64,000 bases of DNA from Streptomyces sp. CB03234. Its GTDB lineage: Bacteria; Actinomycetota; Actinomycetes; Streptomycetales; Streptomycetaceae. The position numbers were made by a program, and so were the translations under genes. Shown piece after piece: positions 27,081 to 36,212 of the stretch (position 1 is the first letter of the stretch; each line of letters starts with the position of its first letter). Under the pieces are notes generated by a model. It was not told where the DNA came from. It saw only the letters and a list, made by a program, of their open reading frames with translations, and did no database searches. Where the stretch lies: positions 124,001 to 188,000 of the forward strand of contig NZ_LIYH01000009.1 of assembly GCF_001905885.1 (NCBI RefSeq). Direction: 5' to 3'.

Positions 27081-27387
27081 CCGGGGCCGGAAATCGGCGG
27101 ATGGCCGAGATGCCCCGCGCCGCCCGGCGGCGCGGGGCGGAGCCGGGGTTTCCGGTGCATCCGGTATCGCGCCAATATCGGTGGGCCTCGCCTCACGGCC
27201 GATGCGCTGAGCGGGACCGCCGGGGTTCCCCCGGGGCAGGCTCCCGTCGTGCGCGGATACACCCCACCAGGTGGGTGCACGCAGTCATCACATCTCCCTC
27301 ACCGTACGAACCCTTCCGGCCGCTCGCCGGTCAGGGGACCGCGCGCGGTGCAGACGGGTACGGGGCGGCTGCCTAGCCTCCCGGGCC
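27081..27387. other. Intergenic region before the secreted protein gene
   Basis: About 300 bases follow the stem-loop without a believable gene; frames on either strand lack ribosome sites or family features. It should carry the promoter of the secreted protein gene; TAGCCT at 27374-27379 resembles a -10 element but lies only nine bases before the start codon. Confidence 0.4.
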
Positions 27388-27915
27388 ATGCGATCACCAC
27401 ACATCAGACGCCTGGGTCTCACCACCGTTCTCGGCCTCGTCCTCGCCATGTCCGGCCTGGCCCCCAGCGCGAGCGCGGCGGACACCGCACCGGCCACCCT
27501 GACGTTCGCCACCGACTCCGCCACCACGACGCCCGGCGGCACGGTACGGCTCTCGATGACGCTGACCAACAACAAGACCCACGACGTCTGGTTCGCCCAC
27601 CAGACGATCGAGCCCACGTGGCTCACCACCCAGCGCCCCGACCTGACGTACGGCTTCACCGGCTGCAGCCTGGCCACGGCCACCGGCAGCGCCCCCTGCT
27701 CCGGGACCGGACCCGCCAACCTCGGCGCCAACTACGGGACCACCGTCCCGCCCGGCCAGAGCCGGACCGTCACCCTGACCCTGCAGGTCGCCCCCGACTC
27801 CGGCTGCAACGGCAACATCGGCTTCTACTCGTACTACTACGCCGAGTTCAGCGACACGACGAGCACCAGCGGCGGCCCGGTCTTCACACCGGAGACGCGG
27901 GTGCTCTGCGCCTGA
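27388..27915 (+). CDS. Secreted beta-rich protein of unknown function
   Basis: A 175-residue exported protein. The signal peptide is a basic start, hydrophobic GLTTVLGLVLAMSGLAPSASA, and a likely cleavage after ASA near residue 30. The mature part is rich in Thr, Ser and Gly, has the strand-like patterns GGTVRLSMTLTN and PPGQSRTVTLTLQVAP, as in immunoglobulin-like or DUF11-like adhesion modules, and four cysteines that could form two disulfides. No enzyme motif was recognised. Confidence 0.75.
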   Translation: MRSPHIRRLGLTTVLGLVLAMSGLAPSASAADTAPATLTFATDSATTTPGGTVRLSMTLTNNKTHDVWFAHQTIEPTWLTTQRPDLTYGFTGCSLATATGSAPCSGTGPANLGANYGTTVPPGQSRTVTLTLQVAPDSGCNGNIGFYSYYYAEFSDTTSTSGGPVFTPETRVLCA

Positions 27916-28301
27916 CGGCCGGCCGCGGTCCGCGGTGACCTGAAACCGATCAGGCGCCGGACGGACATCGCGGTCCACGACACGGACGTCCCACACCGGC
28001 GGACCGACCAGCCCGCGCCCGCGCAGGGTCCCCATCTGCGCGGGGCGCACCGCCGCTTGCGACACCACCGGACCACCGGGACCGGGCCGGAGCCCCTCGC
28101 GGGGCCGGATGCGCGCGCCGAGCATCTGCGTTTTTCCGTCAGGTTTCGCGAGATGAGCACAAGAACCACACACAGACATCACTATGTGACGCGACGGATG
28201 CGTCGACGACCGGCCTCTGAGGGGACGCCGGCGTCGCGCAAGGGGTGTGTCCGCTCCATCGGAGCTGTCCTCGCCCCTGCCCTGGGGAGGGACTTCACCG
28301 C
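27916..28301. other. Leader and promoter region of the polysaccharide run
   Basis: 386 bases without a gene. The stretch 28120-28200 is less GC-rich than the surroundings and contains the palindrome TCACTATGTGA near 28180, a candidate operator for the first polysaccharide gene. No homology to a known box (including the c-di-GMP regulator BldD) could be claimed by eye. GGGGAGG lies just before the start codon of the deacetylase gene. Confidence 0.4.
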
Positions 28302-30443
28302 ATGAAGCGGACCATACGTACCGCCTTGCTCACGGCGGGCGCGCTCATCGCCGCGCTCGGCCTGCCGGCCGGGGCCGCCCAGGCGGAGGGCATCGCGCCG
28401 CGCATCGACCTCCGGGTCCTGCTCGTGAGTGACGGCGGCCCGTCCGTCGACGCCATCGCGGCCGAACTGGACGCCGCGGGAACGCCGTACACCGAGGTCC
28501 GGCTCGGCCGGCCCGGCAGGCCGGTCATCGAGGCCGGTTTCCTCGCCGACACGGTCGACGGGCGCCCCCGCGCCAAGTACCAGGCCGTCGTCCTGCCCAA
28601 CGACAACCCGTTCGCGGCCGGCTCGCCCGAGATGGCGGCACTGGACGACTACGAGCGGACCTACGACATCCCCCAGGTCGACGCGTACACCTACGCGCGC
28701 CCCGAGGCCGGGCTGCAGTACCCGGTGTACGGGGGCTACTCCGGCGGCGTCGACGGGATACGGGCCCAGGTGACCGCCGCCGGCAGGGCGGGTCCCTTCG
28801 GATACCTGGAGGGTGAGGTGCCCTTCGAGGACAACTTCCCTGCAATCGGCGAGAGTTGGGCGTACTTGTCGACGCCCGTCGCGGGCGCGGAATTCACCCC
28901 GTACGTCGACGCTCCCATCCCCGGCCGGACGAAGCGCGGTTCCCTCGTGGGCGAGTACCGGCACGACGGGCGACGCGAGCTGGTCGTCACCTTCGTCTAC
29001 AACCAGCACCAGCGGCAGTTCCGGCTGCTGGCCCGCGGCATCGTCCAGTGGATGACCGGCGGTGTGCACCTGGGCGCCTCCCGCAACTACTTCGCCGTGC
29101 ACGTCGACGACGTGTTCGCCGCCGACGACCGCTGGAACACCGAGCTCAACTGCACCCCCGGTGACGTCGACTGCCCGGACGGCGTGGGTACGCCCGACCC
29201 GATCCGCATGACGCCCGCGGACGTCGACCACGCCACCGCCTGGCAGCGTGAACACGGCTTCACCCTCGACCTGGCCTACAACGGCGCGGGCAGCGTGGAG
29301 CAGCGCCAGGACAACGAAGGCGCCGACGCGCTCGCCGACAAGCTCCTCGCCGAGCGCGACCGGTTCCGCTGGATCAACCACACGTACACGCACGCCTTCC
29401 TGGGCTGCGAGCAGGACACGACCGTGGTGCCGTGGCGGTGCGCCACCGAGGCGGACGGCGGCGTGAAGTGGGTCGGCCGTGCGGCCGTCTCCGACGAGAT
29501 CGCCACCAACCGCGTGTGGGGGCAGCGTGCCGGGCTGCCGCTGGAGAACGGTGAGCTGGTCACCGGTGAGCACTCCGGGCTGAAGGTGCTGCCGCAGCAG
29601 CCGGCCGACAACCCCAACCTGGCGCTCGCGCTCGCCGACAACGGCATCACCTGGCTCGCCTCGGACAACTCGCGGGAGCCCGACCAGCGGCGGGTCGGCC
29701 CCGCCACGACCGTCTCCCGCTACCCGATGAACGTCTTCTACAACGCGGGGCGGGCGGCCGAACAGGTCGACGAGTACAACTGGATCTACACCAGCCGGGC
29801 CCAGGGCGGCAGCGGGATCTGCGAGGACAACCCGCACACCACCACCTGCCTGCCGGCGCCGCTGGACACGGCCACCGGCTACACCGGGCACATCGTGCCC
29901 CTGGAGACGCGGATCGCCCTCGGCCACGTCCTCGCCAACGACCCCAGGCCGCACTTCATCCACCAGTCCAACCTGGCCGAGGACCGCATCGCCTACCCGG
30001 TCCTGAACGGCGTGCTCGACGGCTACGACGCGCTCTTCGCGGACAACACGCCGGTGGTGAACCAGCGGATGCAGGACATCGGCATCGAACTGCGGCGGCG
30101 CGCCGACTGGAAGGCCGCGGTCGACGGCGGCCGGGTCACCGCCCACCGCGTCGGCGGCACGGTGACGGTGGAGGCGCCGGACGGCGTGGCCGTCACCGCC
30201 ACCATGTCCACCGGCACCACGCTGGGCGGCGCCGCCTTCGGCGAGGCGTACGCGGGTGAGGTGTCCGGCTGGGCGCCCTCGTCCGGCCGGCCGCTGGGCT
30301 TCACGCTGCCGCCGTCCACGACCGCCGGCGCCGGCGCCGAACCGCAGCCGCAGCCCCGGCCCCGGACGCTGACGCGACCCGCTCCCGACACCCGGCTGCC
30401 CACGAGCGTGACCGAGCCGGTGCCGCCCCGCGCCGGGCGCTGA
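28302..30443 (+). CDS. Secreted Agd3/CE18-like polysaccharide deacetylase
   Basis: A 713-residue exported protein. A signal peptide ending PAGAAQA near residue 28 is followed by a Rossmann/flavodoxin-like domain and then a carbohydrate esterase domain. Its metal site is visible: H267-V-D-D270 in AVHVDDVFA and H360-T-Y-T-H364 in INHTYTHAF, the two motifs of the CE4-like barrel as arranged in Agd3 and PelA deacetylases. Such enzymes remove acetyl groups from galactosamine or glucosamine units, making the polymer cationic and adhesive. A proline-rich C-terminal tail follows a beta-type domain. First gene of a run that also holds GH114- and GH135-like hydrolases, which supports galactosaminogalactan-like chemistry. 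Confidence 0.82.
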   Translation: MKRTIRTALLTAGALIAALGLPAGAAQAEGIAPRIDLRVLLVSDGGPSVDAIAAELDAAGTPYTEVRLGRPGRPVIEAGFLADTVDGRPRAKYQAVVLPNDNPFAAGSPEMAALDDYERTYDIPQVDAYTYARPEAGLQYPVYGGYSGGVDGIRAQVTAAGRAGPFGYLEGEVPFEDNFPAIGESWAYLSTPVAGAEFTPYVDAPIPGRTKRGSLVGEYRHDGRRELVVTFVYNQHQRQFRLLARGIVQWMTGGVHLGASRNYFAVHVDDVFAADDRWNTELNCTPGDVDCPDGVGTPDPIRMTPADVDHATAWQREHGFTLDLAYNGAGSVEQRQDNEGADALADKLLAERDRFRWINHTYTHAFLGCEQDTTVVPWRCATEADGGVKWVGRAAVSDEIATNRVWGQRAGLPLENGELVTGEHSGLKVLPQQPADNPNLALALADNGITWLASDNSREPDQRRVGPATTVSRYPMNVFYNAGRAAEQVDEYNWIYTSRAQGGSGICEDNPHTTTCLPAPLDTATGYTGHIVPLETRIALGHVLANDPRPHFIHQSNLAEDRIAYPVLNGVLDGYDALFADNTPVVNQRMQDIGIELRRRADWKAAVDGGRVTAHRVGGTVTVEAPDGVAVTATMSTGTTLGGAAFGEAYAGEVSGWAPSSGRPLGFTLPPSTTAGAGAEPQPQPRPRTLTRPAPDTRLPTSVTEPVPPRAGR

Positions 30444-30530
30444 ACGGCCCCATCCGCCGCACGGTCCCGGCCGCCCGCGGGTGGCCGCGACCGGCACGAC
30501 CACCCCACACCTCGGCCGTGGAGCACACCG

Positions 30531-32096
30531 ATGCACGCTCACCACGGCGCGCGACGCCCCGCCGCGACGCGCGTCACCCTGCTCACCGAAGGCACCTACC
30601 CGCACAGTCACGGCGGCGTGAGCGTCTGGTGCGACCAACTCGTCCAGGGCATGCCCGACCTGGACTTCGAGGTCGTCGCCGTCACCGGTACCGGCCGCGA
30701 GCCGGTCGTTTGGGAGCTGCCGCCGCAGGTGTCGCGCGTCCACGCCGTGCCGATGTGGGGCGCCCCGCCGGAGGGCCGCCCGCCCCGGGGACGTGTCCGC
30801 AACCGGCTCGCCGCCGCGTACGAGCGGTTCCTGACCGCGCTCCTCGACCCGTGCGCCGAGGACGGGTTCGCGCCCGCCCTGTACACGATGGCGCGGGCCG
30901 CGGCCGACGGCGTACTGAGCCCTTTCCTGCGCGGTGACCGGGCCATCGCGGTGCTGACCGCCATCTGGAACCGTCCGGGTCTGGCCGTACGCGAGGCCCG
31001 GCCGACGCTGCACGACGCGCTGACCGCCACCGGACTGCTGGAGCACGCCCTGCGTCCGCTGGCCGCGCCACTGCCGCGGGGCGGGGTCGCCCACGCGGTC
31101 AGCGGCGGCGTCGCCGTCCTGCCGGGGCTGGCCGCCCTGGAACGGCACGGCATCCCGCTGCTGTTGACCGAGCACGGCGTCTACCTGCGCGAGCGCTACC
31201 TGGGTTACCGCACCGCCCCCTACCGCTGGCCCGTGAAGGCCGTGGTCCTGGGCTTCTTCCGGCTGCTGGCGGAGGAGAGCTACCGCCGCGCCGCCCTCAT
31301 CACACCGGGCAACCGCTACAACCGGCTGTGGGAGGAACAGGGCGGCGCCGACCCGGAGTCGATCCGCACGGTCTACAACGGCGTGGACCCGGCCGCCTTC
31401 CCGCCGGCCGGGCCGGAGCCCGGCGTACCCACCCTCAGCTGGGCGGGCCGCGTCGACCCGATCAAGGACCTGGAGACCCTGATCCGCGCCTTCGCCCTCG
31501 TCAGGGAGCGGCTCCCCGAGGCGCGGCTGCGGTTGTTCGGCGGGACACCGCGCGGCGGGGAGGGGTACCGCGAGCGCTGCCAGGCCCTGGCCGCGGAGCT
31601 CGGCCACGCGGACGCCGTCACGTTCGAGGGGCGGGTCGAGGACATCAGGGAGGCCTACGCCGCCGGGAACGTGGTGATGCTCTCCAGCATCAGCGAGGGC
31701 TTTCCGTTCACGCTGATCGAGGCCATGTCGTGCGGGCGGGCGACGGTCTCCACCGACGTGGGCGGGGTGCGCGAGGCCGTCGGTGACGCCGGGCTGGTCG
31801 TACCGCCGCGTGATCCGGCCGCCATGGCCGCCGCCGCGCTGGAGTTGCTGGGCGACCCCGTGCGCCGCCGGGCGACGGGGGAGGCGGCCCGGCTGCGGGT
31901 GATCGAGCAGTTCACGCTGCGCCGGACGATCGACACCTTCCACTCCCTGTATCTGGACCTGTCGGCGCTGCCCCGGCGGGCGGGCACGGGAGGCCCGCGT
32001 CCGACGGGGACGGGGGACGCCCCGGCGCTTTCGGCACGGGCCGCCACCCGTCCGCACGCCCCGGCGGACACGCGCACCAGGAGCGTGGCCCTATGA
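30531..32096 (+). CDS. PelF-like GT4 glycosyltransferase
   Basis: A 521-residue cytosolic glycosyltransferase. The N-terminal part TLLTEGTYPHSHGGVSVWCD is the DUF3492 signature shared with PelF, and the C-terminal half has GRVDPIKDLETLIRAF and the retaining GT4 motif ISEGFPFTLIEAM with its two catalytic-site glutamates near residue 390. PelF polymerises N-acetylgalactosamine or related sugars from UDP precursors. The last 45 residues are a low-complexity tail. GGAG precedes ATG at 30531. The stop codon overlaps the start of the membrane protein gene (ATGA), suggesting a synthase-membrane complex. Confidence 0.85.
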   Translation: MHAHHGARRPAATRVTLLTEGTYPHSHGGVSVWCDQLVQGMPDLDFEVVAVTGTGREPVVWELPPQVSRVHAVPMWGAPPEGRPPRGRVRNRLAAAYERFLTALLDPCAEDGFAPALYTMARAAADGVLSPFLRGDRAIAVLTAIWNRPGLAVREARPTLHDALTATGLLEHALRPLAAPLPRGGVAHAVSGGVAVLPGLAALERHGIPLLLTEHGVYLRERYLGYRTAPYRWPVKAVVLGFFRLLAEESYRRAALITPGNRYNRLWEEQGGADPESIRTVYNGVDPAAFPPAGPEPGVPTLSWAGRVDPIKDLETLIRAFALVRERLPEARLRLFGGTPRGGEGYRERCQALAAELGHADAVTFEGRVEDIREAYAAGNVVMLSSISEGFPFTLIEAMSCGRATVSTDVGGVREAVGDAGLVVPPRDPAAMAAAALELLGDPVRRRATGEAARLRVIEQFTLRRTIDTFHSLYLDLSALPRRAGTGGPRPTGTGDAPALSARAATRPHAPADTRTRSVAL

Positions 32097-33448
32097 GCGG
32101 ACCGATAGCACTGGAGCCGGGTGGGGCGGAACAGGACACCCTGGCGCTCCGGCTCGCCGGGACGCGCCGGATCCGTCCCGACGAGGGCTGCGTCGACCGG
32201 CTCGCCGCCGACCTGGCCGACCGCGTCGGCCCCGCCGTCCACCCCTACGAGGTGGCCGCGCTGCTGGAGGCGGAAGGCCTGTCCGCCGACGTCATCAGGG
32301 ACCGGTACGGGCACCCGGACCTGTTCTCGCTCGCCTCCGCGCTGTACGAGCGGGTGCCTCGGACGTTCCCGGAGCCGGCCCTGCCACCCGACCCGTGGCG
32401 CCCGGACCACGTGCGGTGCCTGCTGCGGGGGGCGCTGTTCGCGCTGCCGGGGCTCGCCTACCTGCTCGCCGCGCCGCTGGGGCACGCCGAGCACCACGCC
32501 CCGGCCCTGATCACGGCGGGCATCGTCTCCTGGGCCTGGGGGCAGGCGCTCGGCCACCGGGCCCATCTGCGGCTGGCGACGGGAGCCCGGGAGGCGGGCC
32601 GTACGCTCCTGACGGGGGCTCCGCTGGGAGCCGTGGTGGCGACGGCCGCCTCCACGCTGCCCGGCGGGGCCGGCCCGGTGACGCTCCTGGCGGCAGCCCA
32701 GTCGGCGTACCTGGCCGCGGCGGGCGTGCTGCTGGTGCTCGCCAGGGAGCGGCTGCTGCTGGCCGCGCTGAGCCCTCTCGTCGCCGGTGCCGCGGTCCTG
32801 CCCTGGTGGGAGCCGGGCCCGCTGGCGCGCGCCGGCCTGCCGCTGCTGGCGCTGCTGGCCACGCTGGGCGTCACCGCGCGGGTCCTGTGGACCACCCTGG
32901 CCGTACCGGCCGTCGCCGGTGGCCCCCGGCCGCGGCTGCGCGCGTCGCTGCCCTACGGGCTGTTCGGCCTGGCCGCCGCCGTGCTGGTGCTCCTGGAGGG
33001 GCGACGGCATCCGTACGCGGTGGTCGTGCTGACCGTGAGCATGGGGCCCGCCGAGTGGCTGCTGTACCGCTACCGGGGCTGGTCGGTCGCCGCGCTGCGC
33101 CTGGCCGCGACGCCCGCCGCCTTCCTGCTGCGCTCGGCCGGGATCCTCGCCCGCTGCCTGGCCGCCTACCTCCTGCCGCTGCTGCCCGCGGCCCTGCTGA
33201 CCGGCGCGGAGCCGGCGGCGCTGGTGCTGCTCGCGGCCACGTTGTGGACCGCGCTGCTGCTCCAGGCGTTCGGGGCCGCCTGGCCGTCCGCCGCGATCTG
33301 CCTGGTGGCCGCGGCGGTCGCCGGGGCAGCGACGCTGCTGCGTCCGCCGGCGGGCCCGGGCGTCCTGGCCCTGTGCTGCGGGGTGGCCGCCCCGTGCCTG
33401 GCGGCGTGCGCGCTGTGGCTGCTGGGCCGGCCCGCCCCGCACGTCTGA
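32093..33448 (+). CDS. Polytopic membrane protein of the polysaccharide run
   Basis: A 451-residue protein. The first 100 residues are soluble and include DEGCVDRLAADLADRVG; about ten to eleven hydrophobic helices follow from LLRGALFALPGLAYLLAA onward. It overlaps the glycosyltransferase gene. In Pel systems the gene after pelF encodes PelG, a flippase-like partner of the synthase; this protein occupies the same place and may move the polymer across the membrane. I cannot show sequence homology to PelG by eye, so the role is inferred from context. Confidence 0.65.
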   Translation: MSGPIALEPGGAEQDTLALRLAGTRRIRPDEGCVDRLAADLADRVGPAVHPYEVAALLEAEGLSADVIRDRYGHPDLFSLASALYERVPRTFPEPALPPDPWRPDHVRCLLRGALFALPGLAYLLAAPLGHAEHHAPALITAGIVSWAWGQALGHRAHLRLATGAREAGRTLLTGAPLGAVVATAASTLPGGAGPVTLLAAAQSAYLAAAGVLLVLARERLLLAALSPLVAGAAVLPWWEPGPLARAGLPLLALLATLGVTARVLWTTLAVPAVAGGPRPRLRASLPYGLFGLAAAVLVLLEGRRHPYAVVVLTVSMGPAEWLLYRYRGWSVAALRLAATPAAFLLRSAGILARCLAAYLLPLLPAALLTGAEPAALVLLAATLWTALLLQAFGAAWPSAAICLVAAAVAGAATLLRPPAGPGVLALCCGVAAPCLAACALWLLGRPAPHV

Positions 33449-33524
33449 CCGCCGTCCACCGCACCCTCGTCCCCGCACACGCACACGCACCGATACCGAC
33501 CGACCTACCGGAAGGACCACCGAG

Positions 33525-34526
33525 TTGACCTCAGCACCGCTCGCCGCCGTCACCGGAGCCGAGGGCTTCATCGGCTCGCACCTCACCGAGGCGCTGGTCG
33601 CCTCCGGGCACCGGGTGCGGGCCATGGCCCAGTACAACTCCTTCTCCTCCTACGGCTGGCTGGAGACCCTCCCGCCGGACGTCCTCGACCACGTGGAGAT
33701 CGTCCTCGGTGACGTCCGCGACCCGGGCTCGGTGCGCGGCCTGCTCGAAGGGGCCGACTGCGTCTACCACCTGGCCGCGCTGATCGCGATCCCGTACTCG
33801 TACCAGGCGCCGCACAGCTACGTCGAGACCAACGTCACCGGCACGCTCAACGTGCTGGAGGCGGTCCGTTCGCTCGGCACGCCGCGGCTGGTGCACACCT
33901 CCACCAGCGAGACCTACGGCACCGCGCGGACCGTGCCGATCACCGAGGACCACCCGATCAACACCCAGTCCCCGTACGCCGCTTCGAAGGCGGGCGGGGA
34001 CCGACTGGCCGACAGCTACCACGCGAGCTTCGGCACCCCGGTGGTGACGCTGCGGCCGTTCAACACCTTCGGACCGCGTCAGTCGATGCGCGCGGTCATC
34101 CCCACCGTCATCGGCCAGGTGTCGGCCGGGCAGCGCACCATCACCCTCGGCGACCTGCGTCCCACCCGCGACTTCACCTACGTCGGGGACACCGCGCGGG
34201 CGTTCCTCGCGGTGGGCACCGCGCCCGCCGAGCGGGTCGTGGGCCGCACCTTCAACGCCGGGACGGGCGGGGAGATCTCGGTCGGCGACCTGGTGGCGCT
34301 GATCGGCAAGGTGATGGACACCGGCCTCGACGTGCGGGAGGACGCCGCACGCGTCCGGCCCGCCGGCTCCGAGGTGATGCGGCTGGTCGCCGACGCGACC
34401 CGGCTCACCGAGGCGACCGGCTGGCGGCCGGCGCACAGCCTGGAGGAGGGGCTCGCCCGCACCGTGGAGTTCTTCCGCGATCCGGCCAACCTGGCCCGCT
34501 ACAAGACCGGCATCTACAACATCTGA
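33525..34526 (+). CDS. NDP-sugar 4,6-dehydratase/epimerase, LegB-like
   Basis: A 333-residue short-chain dehydrogenase. AVTGAEGFIGSHL near residue 8 binds NAD; the catalytic tyrosine and lysine are in SPYAASKAGGD, with Ser/Thr in HTSTSETYG. The segments MAQYNSFSSYGWLETLP and LIAIPYSYQAPHSYVETN closely resemble LegB-type UDP-GlcNAc dehydratases. It starts with TTG at 33525 behind GGAAGG. It supplies a modified sugar nucleotide for the polymer; whether it makes a 4-keto intermediate or acts as a C4 epimerase (the Uge3 role in fungi) cannot be decided. Confidence 0.85.
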   Translation: MTSAPLAAVTGAEGFIGSHLTEALVASGHRVRAMAQYNSFSSYGWLETLPPDVLDHVEIVLGDVRDPGSVRGLLEGADCVYHLAALIAIPYSYQAPHSYVETNVTGTLNVLEAVRSLGTPRLVHTSTSETYGTARTVPITEDHPINTQSPYAASKAGGDRLADSYHASFGTPVVTLRPFNTFGPRQSMRAVIPTVIGQVSAGQRTITLGDLRPTRDFTYVGDTARAFLAVGTAPAERVVGRTFNAGTGGEISVGDLVALIGKVMDTGLDVREDAARVRPAGSEVMRLVADATRLTEATGWRPAHSLEEGLARTVEFFRDPANLARYKTGIYNI

Positions 34527-34579
34527 CCGACGCCCGGCACGTCCACGAGGGACACGTACGCACCCGAAGGAGAAGCCCC

Positions 34580-35293
34580 ATGCACGCATTCATCCTGGCC
34601 GGTGGCAAGGGCGTCCGGCTCCGGCCCTACACGACGGCCCTGCCCAAGCCGCTCGTTCCCATCGGCGACCAGCACGCCATCCTGGAGATCGTGCTGCGCC
34701 AGCTCGCCACGGCCGGTTTCACCCACTGCACCATCGCCATCGGCCACCTGGGCGAGATCATCCGCGCCTTCGTCGGCGACGGCTCCCAGTGGGGCATGAC
34801 CATCGACTACGCCACCGAGGAGAGCCCCTTGGGCACCATGGGCGCGCTGCTCATCCTGCGCGACCGGCTGCCGGAGACGTTCCTGGTGATGAACGGCGAC
34901 GTCCTCACCGACATCGACTACGCCGACGTACTGCGCCGCCACCAGGCGTCCGGCGCGCCCCTGACCATCGCCACCTACGCCCGCAAGGTGAGCATCGACT
35001 TCGGGGTGCTGACCACCGACGCCGGCAGGGTCGTCGCCTTCACGGAGAAGCCCAGCGTGGACTACCGCGTCTCCATGGGCGTCTACGGCCTGTCCCGCTC
35101 GACACTCGACGGCTACACCCCCGGCCTGCCGCTGGGCTTCGACGAGCTGGTCCTGGACCTGCTGGCCGCCGAACGGCCCCCGTACGCCTACGACTTCGAC
35201 GGCTACTGGCTGGACATCGGGCGCCCCGACGACTACGACCGGGCCAACGCCGAGTTCACCGTCCGCAAGCCGCTTCTGCTCAAGGGAGCCTGA
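34580..35293 (+). CDS. Sugar-1-phosphate nucleotidyltransferase
   Basis: A 237-residue enzyme. FILAGGKGVRLRPYT at the N terminus binds the NTP and PKPLVPIG the sugar phosphate; VMNGDVLTDIDY supplies the metal-binding aspartate. The length corresponds to the catalytic domain without the left-handed helix of GlmU, as in RmlA or mannose-1-phosphate guanylyltransferases. It activates a sugar phosphate for the adjacent dehydratase and glycosyltransferase. An 8-base gap leads to the next gene. Confidence 0.88.
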   Translation: MHAFILAGGKGVRLRPYTTALPKPLVPIGDQHAILEIVLRQLATAGFTHCTIAIGHLGEIIRAFVGDGSQWGMTIDYATEESPLGTMGALLILRDRLPETFLVMNGDVLTDIDYADVLRRHQASGAPLTIATYARKVSIDFGVLTTDAGRVVAFTEKPSVDYRVSMGVYGLSRSTLDGYTPGLPLGFDELVLDLLAAERPPYAYDFDGYWLDIGRPDDYDRANAEFTVRKPLLLKGA

Positions 35294-35300
35294 GCACCGT

Positions 35301-36212
35301 ATGCGCGTTCTCGTCCTGGGCTCCACCGGCTACCTGGGCCGTCATGTCGTCGAGCAGCTGCGTACGGCCCTGCCCGACGCGGCGGTGTTCCACGCGGGCC
35401 GCTCCCCCGCCGCCGACGTCCGCGTCGACCTCGCCCGCGACGACCCGCGGCAGGTGGCCGAGGCCCTCGATCCGGTGGCGCCCCACGTGGTGGTCAACTG
35501 CGCGGGCGCCACCGGTGGCGACGCCGTCACGCTCGCCGAGGCCAACGCCCGTGGCCCGGCCGTCCTGTGCGCCGCGCTGCGCGCGTCGGCTCCGGCCGCG
35601 CGCCTGGTCCACCTGGGGTCGGCCGCCGAGTACGGTCCCGGGGCTCCCGGGACGCGGGTGACGGAGTCGGCCCCCACGCGCCCGCTGGGCCCCTACGGTG
35701 GGACGAAGCTCGCGGGGACGGTCGCGGTGACCGCGTCCGGGCTGGAGGCCGTGGTCCTGCGGGTGGGCAACCCGGTGGGGCCCGGGGCGCCGCCCACCGG
35801 GCTCCCCGGCCGGATCGCCGCGCTGCTGCGGGAGGCCGGCCCCGGGCGGGACGCGGTCCTGCGGGTGGGTGACCTGTCGGCGTACCGGGACTTCGTCGAC
35901 GTACGCGACGTCGCGCGGGCGGTGCTGCTCGCGGCGACGGTGCGCGGGCCCGTCCCGTCCGTCCTGAACGTCGGCGGCGGCGAGGCCGTCCCCGTGCGTG
36001 AGCTGGTGCGTACGCTGGCCCGTGGGGCGGGTTTCCGGGGCAGCATCAAGGAGGACGCGGGCGGCTCGGCCCGCTCGGCGGAGGTGTCGTGGCAGTGCTC
36101 CTCCATCGACGCCGCGCGCGAGACCCTCGGCTGGCGCCCGTCCCACCCGCTGGACGAGTCGCTGGCCGCGCTGTGGGAGGCCACGGGTCCGGGCGGGGGC
36201 TGCGCACCGTGA
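35301..36212 (+). CDS. NAD-dependent sugar-nucleotide epimerase/reductase
   Basis: A 303-residue extended short-chain dehydrogenase. LVLGSTGYLGRHV near residue 4 binds the cofactor, VVVNCAGATGG follows, and LGPYGGTKLAG has the Tyr-x3-Lys pair near residue 130. YRDFVDVRDVARAV is typical of RmlD- or GalE-like enzymes. It probably finishes the sugar nucleotide begun by the LegB-like enzyme two genes earlier. Its stop is overlapped by the GTG of the next gene (GTGA). Confidence 0.82.
   Translation: MRVLVLGSTGYLGRHVVEQLRTALPDAAVFHAGRSPAADVRVDLARDDPRQVAEALDPVAPHVVVNCAGATGGDAVTLAEANARGPAVLCAALRASAPAARLVHLGSAAEYGPGAPGTRVTESAPTRPLGPYGGTKLAGTVAVTASGLEAVVLRVGNPVGPGAPPTGLPGRIAALLREAGPGRDAVLRVGDLSAYRDFVDVRDVARAVLLAATVRGPVPSVLNVGGGEAVPVRELVRTLARGAGFRGSIKEDAGGSARSAEVSWQCSSIDAARETLGWRPSHPLDESLAALWEATGPGGGCAP

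Noticed and set aside
28182..32057. A 1291-codon open frame on the minus strand opposite the polysaccharide genes
   Set aside because: It is a GC-bias shadow: the plus-strand genes have family motifs and ribosome sites, while this frame has no recognisable domain and an unnatural composition rich in Gly, Val, Arg and His.
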